64,000 nt of DNA. It comes from Trichosphaerium sp. ATCC 40318. Taxonomy: Eukaryota; Discosea; Flabellinia; Trichosidae. Positions 59,662-64,000 of this stretch are shown one piece after another. Position 1 is the first letter of the stretch. The number at the start of each line of letters is the position of its first letter. The notes under the pieces were generated by a model. That model saw only the letters and a list, made by a program, of their open reading frames with translations, was not told the origin of the DNA and did not search any database. The position numbers were made by a program, and so were the translations under genes. The stretch lies in the NCBI GenBank assembly GCA_038496445.1, contig JALMLS010000605.1:62001-126000 (forward strand), given 5' to 3'.

Positions 59662-60199
59662 GTTCTATTTTTCTTTGTAGCGTTAATACCTTGATTATAG
59701 TACCACTACAGGCAATATTTATAAGGTGCACAACTCGATGTACCACGGAAAGGTGATAATTGGAATTGTCTTGTACTTTCTGGTGAAACTCAAAAAAAAA
59801 AAGATTCAAAAAGGAATAGTCTTAACTTGTGACCTCAGTTCAAAGCAAGCATACCGCGTTTTAAATGGTACTGTAGGAACTTGCCCCAAGCTTTAAGAGC
59901 TGTTTCCGAGGGTTGAACGTCAAGTGTATTTCGCTTTGCAATTGGTTCGTGATTTCTCACCTTGTTTCATTTTATTTAGTTACTACTTTGGATATCACGT
60001 TTTTGTTGACCAGTTGCGCAACGACGAACTTCTATAAAGACAGTATTTATTGTAGTGCAAATTCCACTATCAAAATAAGAGTAAAGAAAAAAGTGTCAGT
60101 CTGAGCGTTGATTTATAAACTGAAATCTCCTTTATGCTTTCCTACTAAATTCTCACCTGCCCACATCTTTATCTTCAAATAGTGTTAAGAAAACCTCTT
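59662..60199. other. Intergenic stretch
   Basis: No supported gene. Short open frames on both strands lack splice context. Confidence 0.4.
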
Positions 60200-60856
60200 C
60201 TATGGGTATTATGACAGGCCTCCATCCTCAAACTAACCATTAGCTGAACATCAAAAGAACATGGAAAAAACTGCAAAAAAATTGTTGAAGTAGCATGAAT
60301 CAATCTGGTTTCACTTGGTGGCATTTTTTCGAGGGAGATTTTGCGTATGGTACAGCTATGATGTTTTACGTATGCACCCTTCTTCCATACTGGGGTGTAA
60401 AAGATAACTCACCAAGTGTGCTTTACTATCTCTAAACAAAGCGTAAATACCAACAACTTATTTCATTTGAAAGCTCCATTCTCAATTTTGAGTTCCAGTC
60501 TTAAACAAGGTGGTTTGATACATAGAGCTACTATTGAAACGTCAGCTTTATCATGCATTGGTCTGTAAACCCAAAACTGTTCAATTTGACTCCAACTCTT
60601 TTTTGCCGATAAATAGTTCCTGTAGTTGTTTTTGAGCAATACGTCATATTGGCGTCAAATAAGAAACTGTTGTCACATTATGTTTTGATCGGATGACGGC
60701 ATAATCATTGGCAACACTGCTACATACACAGCACGTGTCTTGCAAATGACATCGGAGTTGTTTGTTGTGACATTTTGACAAAATGAATTCATTAAAACGC
60801 ACTGAGATATTGTTGCCTCAGATGTTCTAAAGATCTTCGTGATTTTCGTGCACAAT
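60200..60856 (-). CDS. Tentative minus-strand gene or remnant
   Basis: Several coding-like minus-strand pieces lie here: VICKTRAVYVAVLPMIMPSS, SWSQIEQFWVYRPMHDKADV with SIVALCIKPPCLRLELKIEN, and VWKKGAYVKHHSCTIRKISL. Their order and spacing suit small exons, but I could not fix start, stop or introns, and I recognise no domain. It could be an unrecognised lineage-specific gene or a decayed one. Confidence 0.3.
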
Positions 60857-60950
60857 GTTTAGCTCACACAAACAAAGAAAGTTTTGACAACGCTATAGGA
60901 GGCAACTTAAAATAAAGAAGAATAAAATAAGAAACACTTAAACCCCCATT

Positions 60951-62187
60951 CTATTCCTGTTCCTCAACCTCCCTCCATTTACCGAATTTAATCATCTTTT
61001 TACCAAAGTCGCAGTGCATAAATTCGTCATCATCCATATACCCAGGACAAATAAACATGGCTATCAAAGTATGAGAACCAGTACATTGTAAAAATTGAAT
61101 ATGATAGCTTACAGTGTTCAAACTTTAGTCTTCCACCACCACATTCTGGGCACCTTGGAAGAGGTCCAAGAGCCTTTCCTGCTGCTACACGATCTATAAG
61201 AACACTCTTATTACCACCTATGGTTTGATCGTTCGCTCTACAAGCCATGTAAACAGTTGGACAATAAAAAATACTTCAGAAAAAACCAAAGTACCTGCAC
61301 ATTGCTTTCAATGATGCAACACTCTCGCTTTTAAGTTCAGTGAGCAATTTTTTGTATTTTTTCTTTTGTGAAGCATTCATCAAATCAATAAGTTTCAAAT
61401 CAGCCTTCTTCTTCTTCGGTGGTTCGCCAGTTTGTTCGTTGGAAAAATGAAACAGCAATCCCAAAACATGCTTACACTTGCCAACGAAATTGTCACCTGC
61501 TGGGCACGTGCATTCGCCTTTCCAGCTTGCATCCTGGATCACTTTAAGTTAACGTTGTAGATGGGGTTCGGGAGGCGTACATCTTGGTCTATTACGACTG
61601 AAAGCTCGTAGGTCTTGTTCTTTGAACCTTTACAATCAGCAGTAAGTGTAACCTCCGAATCCTCAGCTGTGAACAGGCAAATAATCAATAAAAGTGCTGT
61701 AAATTTACAATAGAGTATGGCAAATCTGTTTAGGTGCATATTGGGCACCCTTTGAAACGATCTTTTTTACGAAAAAGCACAACTTCCTGTAAAAGCAATT
61801 GTACCTTCAATATCGATGTTAAACAACTTCCCTTGGCGCCAAAGCTCTAATCCGCGTACGTAGCGTCCTTTTCCGCCCTGTTTCAATAAATCCTTCATAG
61901 ATGGAACGTTATACGTTGTGGTGCTCTTTTTAGTACTCTTGGACTTCTTTGAAGGCTTAGCAGCGGTATTTGTTCGTTTTCGCTTCTTAGTTGTTTTTTT
62001 CTTTGGTTTAGAGTCCTCGTCATCAAGAGCTTCCTCTAGTCGCTCAACGAGAACAGCTTTTTTACCCTGACAACATTTGTGACACTTTACAAAACAAGAA
62101 AAGAGACAATACCTTTGTATCTAGTCCACGATCGCGTAATTCCTTTCTTAGGTCAACAACACGTAATGAACTCGGGTCTAGTGACAT
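60951..62187 (-). CDS. SAP-SWIM-PADR1 nuclear protein without PARP catalytic domain
   Basis: The ATG at 62187 starts a SAP motif, MSLDPSSLRVVDLRKELRDR with GLDTK, joined to KKAVLVERLEEALDDED. A basic NLS-like region follows (KPKKKTTKKRKRTNTAAKPS). Then VPSMKDLLKQGGKGRYVRGL, ELWRQGKLFNIDIE and LTADCKGSKNKTYELSVVID lead into a complete SWIM finger, DASWKGECTCPAGDNFVGKC then KHVLGLLFHF. A helical segment (LTELKSESVASLKAMCRYFG) begins the PADR1 fold, ANDQTIGGNKSVLIDRVAAG, with a zinc ribbon ALGPLPRCPECGGGRLKFEH and CPGYMDDDEFMHC. It stops at 60951. PADR1 and SAP occur in PARP-family DNA-damage proteins; the WGR and catalytic domains are absent here. A DNA-binding, chromatin or repair role is inferred. 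Confidence 0.8.
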
Positions 62188-62189
62188 GA

Positions 62190-62769
62190 TTAAACGGTAT
62201 TTATCAGTTTTGGTTTATCACTAATGCACGCATTTTCAATATTTTTCAAGGCAAAAATAATGGCTCGATGCCACCGTCCGCAGTTGTTGTGAACGTAGAG
62301 TTGCAGCAGTAATACTGCTAGGACCTTGTTTGTCCGGGCAATTCTTTGGGTTGTGTGACTCTGGGATAGCGATACAGTCCGCAATCTCAAATACGTTTCT
62401 AGTTTTGTCAGAATGTGTAGCTCTTTAACTCGAGCATTCATTGATTGATATTCTGAAAATTGAACGGCAAAACCACAATAAAATTATGTGCATGTTGAAC
62501 AAACGAATTTGTATTTCAACCGAATACTTACGTACCTGACTCGTTGTCACTGTGATCAAGTAGGCAGTGGCAATACATTGGCACAGCCCGCATTGCACAT
62601 TGTGCGTTGGTGGCCTTTGTAAGAGAATCCAATACGGGTTCCTCTGGAGTTCAATTTTTGCTAGTTGGCACTGCGCCAGTCGCAGTGTCAGACCCAACAA
62701 TAAAGAAAAAATACCCAAACTATCTTTTATCCATGTCTCGTTATTCAGCTTGGCAAGAACAATAGTATG
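62190..62769 (-). CDS. Tentative small gene spanning the left arm and unique 3' exon
   Basis: Downstream of the arm's GTACGTAAG donor, an acceptor (TTTTCAG) opens a long minus-strand exon: MNARVKELHILTKLETYLRL and KVLAVLLLQLYVHNNCGRWH ... ISDKPKLINTV, with a stop at 62190. It joins in frame with the arm's MRAVPMYCHCLLDHSDNES frame rather than the arm's longest frame. The start is unresolved. The stop overlaps the promoter of the SAP-SWIM-PADR1 gene, 2 bp from its ATG. No family recognised. Confidence 0.35.
62461..62769 (-). repeat. Inverted duplication, left arm
   Basis: About 309 bp, near-identical in reverse complement to 63480-63787 (only a few differences by eye). The arm carries an open frame on the minus strand (LGIFSLLLGLTLRLAQCQLA; PYWILLQRPPTHNVQCGLCQ) ending at a GTACGTAAG donor-like site. 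Confidence 0.88.
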
Positions 62770-62832
62770 TACATGTTAACTTGTACGCTTTGCTTGTGTA
62801 TCACTTTATTGTAAGTCGTTTAACTCAGCCGT

Positions 62833-63400
62833 TCATTTACAATCACGAAGTAAAAGTGTATTGCAAGTGGTTCCGAGAGCGTTTAAAAACGCTTTCAAAT
62901 CATATTGAATCAAATCCGTATTTTCATAGCTGCCGGTTATCGACTTAACTGGTAATGCCAATTCGAGATGGTTATGGTAACAATGAAAGTTGTTGGCGTC
63001 ATTGGAAGCCTCCAGGACGCTTTTTTCATCCAAACCACTCTCATACACTTTAAAAACAAAGTTCTAGTTGAGTAAAAGTGACAAACTAGTTTTATTTTGC
63101 TTTGTTTTTTTTGAACTGAAATACACGAAACAAGCATCAAAGTGATATCACTTGTTCAATAAGATAAGTCGCACCTGTTTAAGATTTGTTGCTCTTATGC
63201 CACGTGAGTACTTTCCGACCTAATGTCCAACCATTAATATCCTGACATTCGACAAATAATAAATGCAACTTGTAAATTGAATTACCAAAAACTTAACCGC
63301 CACGACATAACATTACAACATTTGCTACGCTCTCATAGCCGATAAGTCTTAAACGTCGTTAACCCCGAATTGCACAATTCCCACACCGCCTTTTTTAGAG
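62833..63400 (-). CDS. Tentative gene between the inverted arms
   Basis: Minus-strand exons join in frame: KLHLLFVECQDINGWTLGRK, then VRLILLN, SKKTKQNKT, and MYESGLDEKSVLEASNDANN continuing LELALPVKSITGSYENTDLI and AFLNALGTTCNTLLLRDCK, with a stop at 62833. Three GT-AG introns of normal length are needed. The start was not found and no domain is recognised. Confidence 0.35.
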
Positions 63401-63479
63401 ATTTACGTCGTCATTTAATAAAAAATCGATGATTTCACAGAGCATGTTTCAGAAATAAACGATCAACTTAGAAATTTAT

Positions 63480-63787
63480 ACCATTGTTATTGCCAAGCTG
63501 AATAACGAGACATGGATAAAAGATAGTTTGGGTATTTTTTCTTTATTGTTGGGTCTGACACTGCGACTGGCGCAGTGCCAACTAGCAAAAATTGAACTCC
63601 AGAGGAACCCGTATTGGATTCTCTTACAAAGGCCACCAACGCACAATGTGCAATGCGGGCTGTGCCAATGTATTGCCACTGCCTACTTGATCACAGTGAC
63701 AACGAGTCAGGTACGTAAGTATTCGGTTGAAATACAAATTCGTTTGTCCAACATGCACACAATTTTATTGTGGTTTTACCGTTCATC
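63480..63787 (+). repeat. Inverted duplication, right arm
   Basis: Mirror of 62461-62769 on the plus strand. Downstream of 63787 it diverges from the left copy, so the 3' exon of the left gene is not duplicated. Confidence 0.88.
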
Positions 63788-64000
63788 TCACACAATAGCC
63801 ATCAAAGCGGACAAAACACCATTATATGGCCCTTGCGCATATCGCGCTCATTGAAGGTACTCGTTTCTTGTGTTGCGCCACTAACTTTGTATAAAACCGC
63901 CTTTTGATGGTATATTACTTCATAAAGCTCCTATAGAAATCATTTATATACTTCGAGCCGTTTCTTTGCTATTTCTCCATAGCAACATTCAAACACGTAA

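Overview
The window is nuclear DNA from a gene-dense, intron-rich unicellular eukaryote. I cannot name the species or the supergroup. Nearly every gene is cut by short introns, mostly about 35-60 nt. Their 5' splice sites are often GTACGT-like, an internal CTAAC/CTAAT branch-like motif is frequent, and many have T-rich tracts. Several first-glance frameshifts disappear once a normal GT-AG intron is placed, so most genes look intact. The gene content is clearly eukaryotic: UFMylation factor DDRGK1, ER membrane complex subunit EMC10, exosome cofactor MPP6, a longin R-SNARE, ArfGAP, RhoGEF, CNNM transporter, class C GPCR and mitochondrial aminomethyltransferase. There is no polycistronic organisation; genes alternate between strands with gaps of about 60-600 bp.

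Layout. 1-7.4 kb: serine beta-lactamase-like hydrolase (cut by the window edge), mitochondrial adenylate-kinase-like protein, a tandem C-type lectin membrane protein and a histidine phosphatase. 7.4-14.7 kb: MPP6, DDRGK1, a secreted protein, an intronless membrane protein of bacterial flavour, a hypothetical protein and a SWIM zinc-finger nuclear protein. 14.8-21.7 kb: an apparently catalytically dead, iRhom-like rhomboid with a long phospho-rich N-terminus, a MORN_2-repeat protein, an F-box protein and a Sec14/CRAL-TRIO protein. 21.9-31 kb: a multipass membrane protein, a divergent AMT/EMC10 pair only 60 bp apart, an uncertain small membrane gene, a large Cys-rich/PPTT-repeat surface protein and an ankyrin remnant. 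31-39 kb: IQ-DH-PH RhoGEF, VAMP7-like SNARE with an unusual lumenal tail, a decayed MORN_2 locus containing a fold-back, and a proline-rich GPI-type protein. 39-48 kb: a CNNM transporter whose first exons and promoter are duplicated on the far side of a 1.4-kb insert, then a membrane-anchored HExxH metalloprotease with a TIG-like domain. 48-64 kb: a hypothetical protein, UIM-UBX protein, class C GPCR, PH-ArfGAP protein, a secreted RTX-repeat protein with a bacterial-type N-terminal domain, a SAP-SWIM-PADR1 nuclear protein, and a recent inverted duplication of about 310 bp.

Themes. (1) There is a rich set of secreted or membrane-anchored surface proteins: lectin, two-copy Cys-rich module plus PPTT linker, RTX, metalloprotease, PIPPIP protein and GPCR. 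Several are built from domains I associate with bacterial secreted proteins, yet they carry ordinary introns. (2) Two SWIM zinc-finger proteins occur in the same 64 kb, one in a SAP-SWIM-PADR1 combination without a PARP catalytic domain. (3) The hexamer CACGTG is strongly over-represented, often as TCACGTGA and often inside introns. (4) There are three local rearrangements: a direct duplication with insert, an inverted duplication and a fold-back. Exon boundaries were placed by eye; start and stop coordinates are usually firmer than internal splice sites. No rRNA, tRNA or CRISPR was found.
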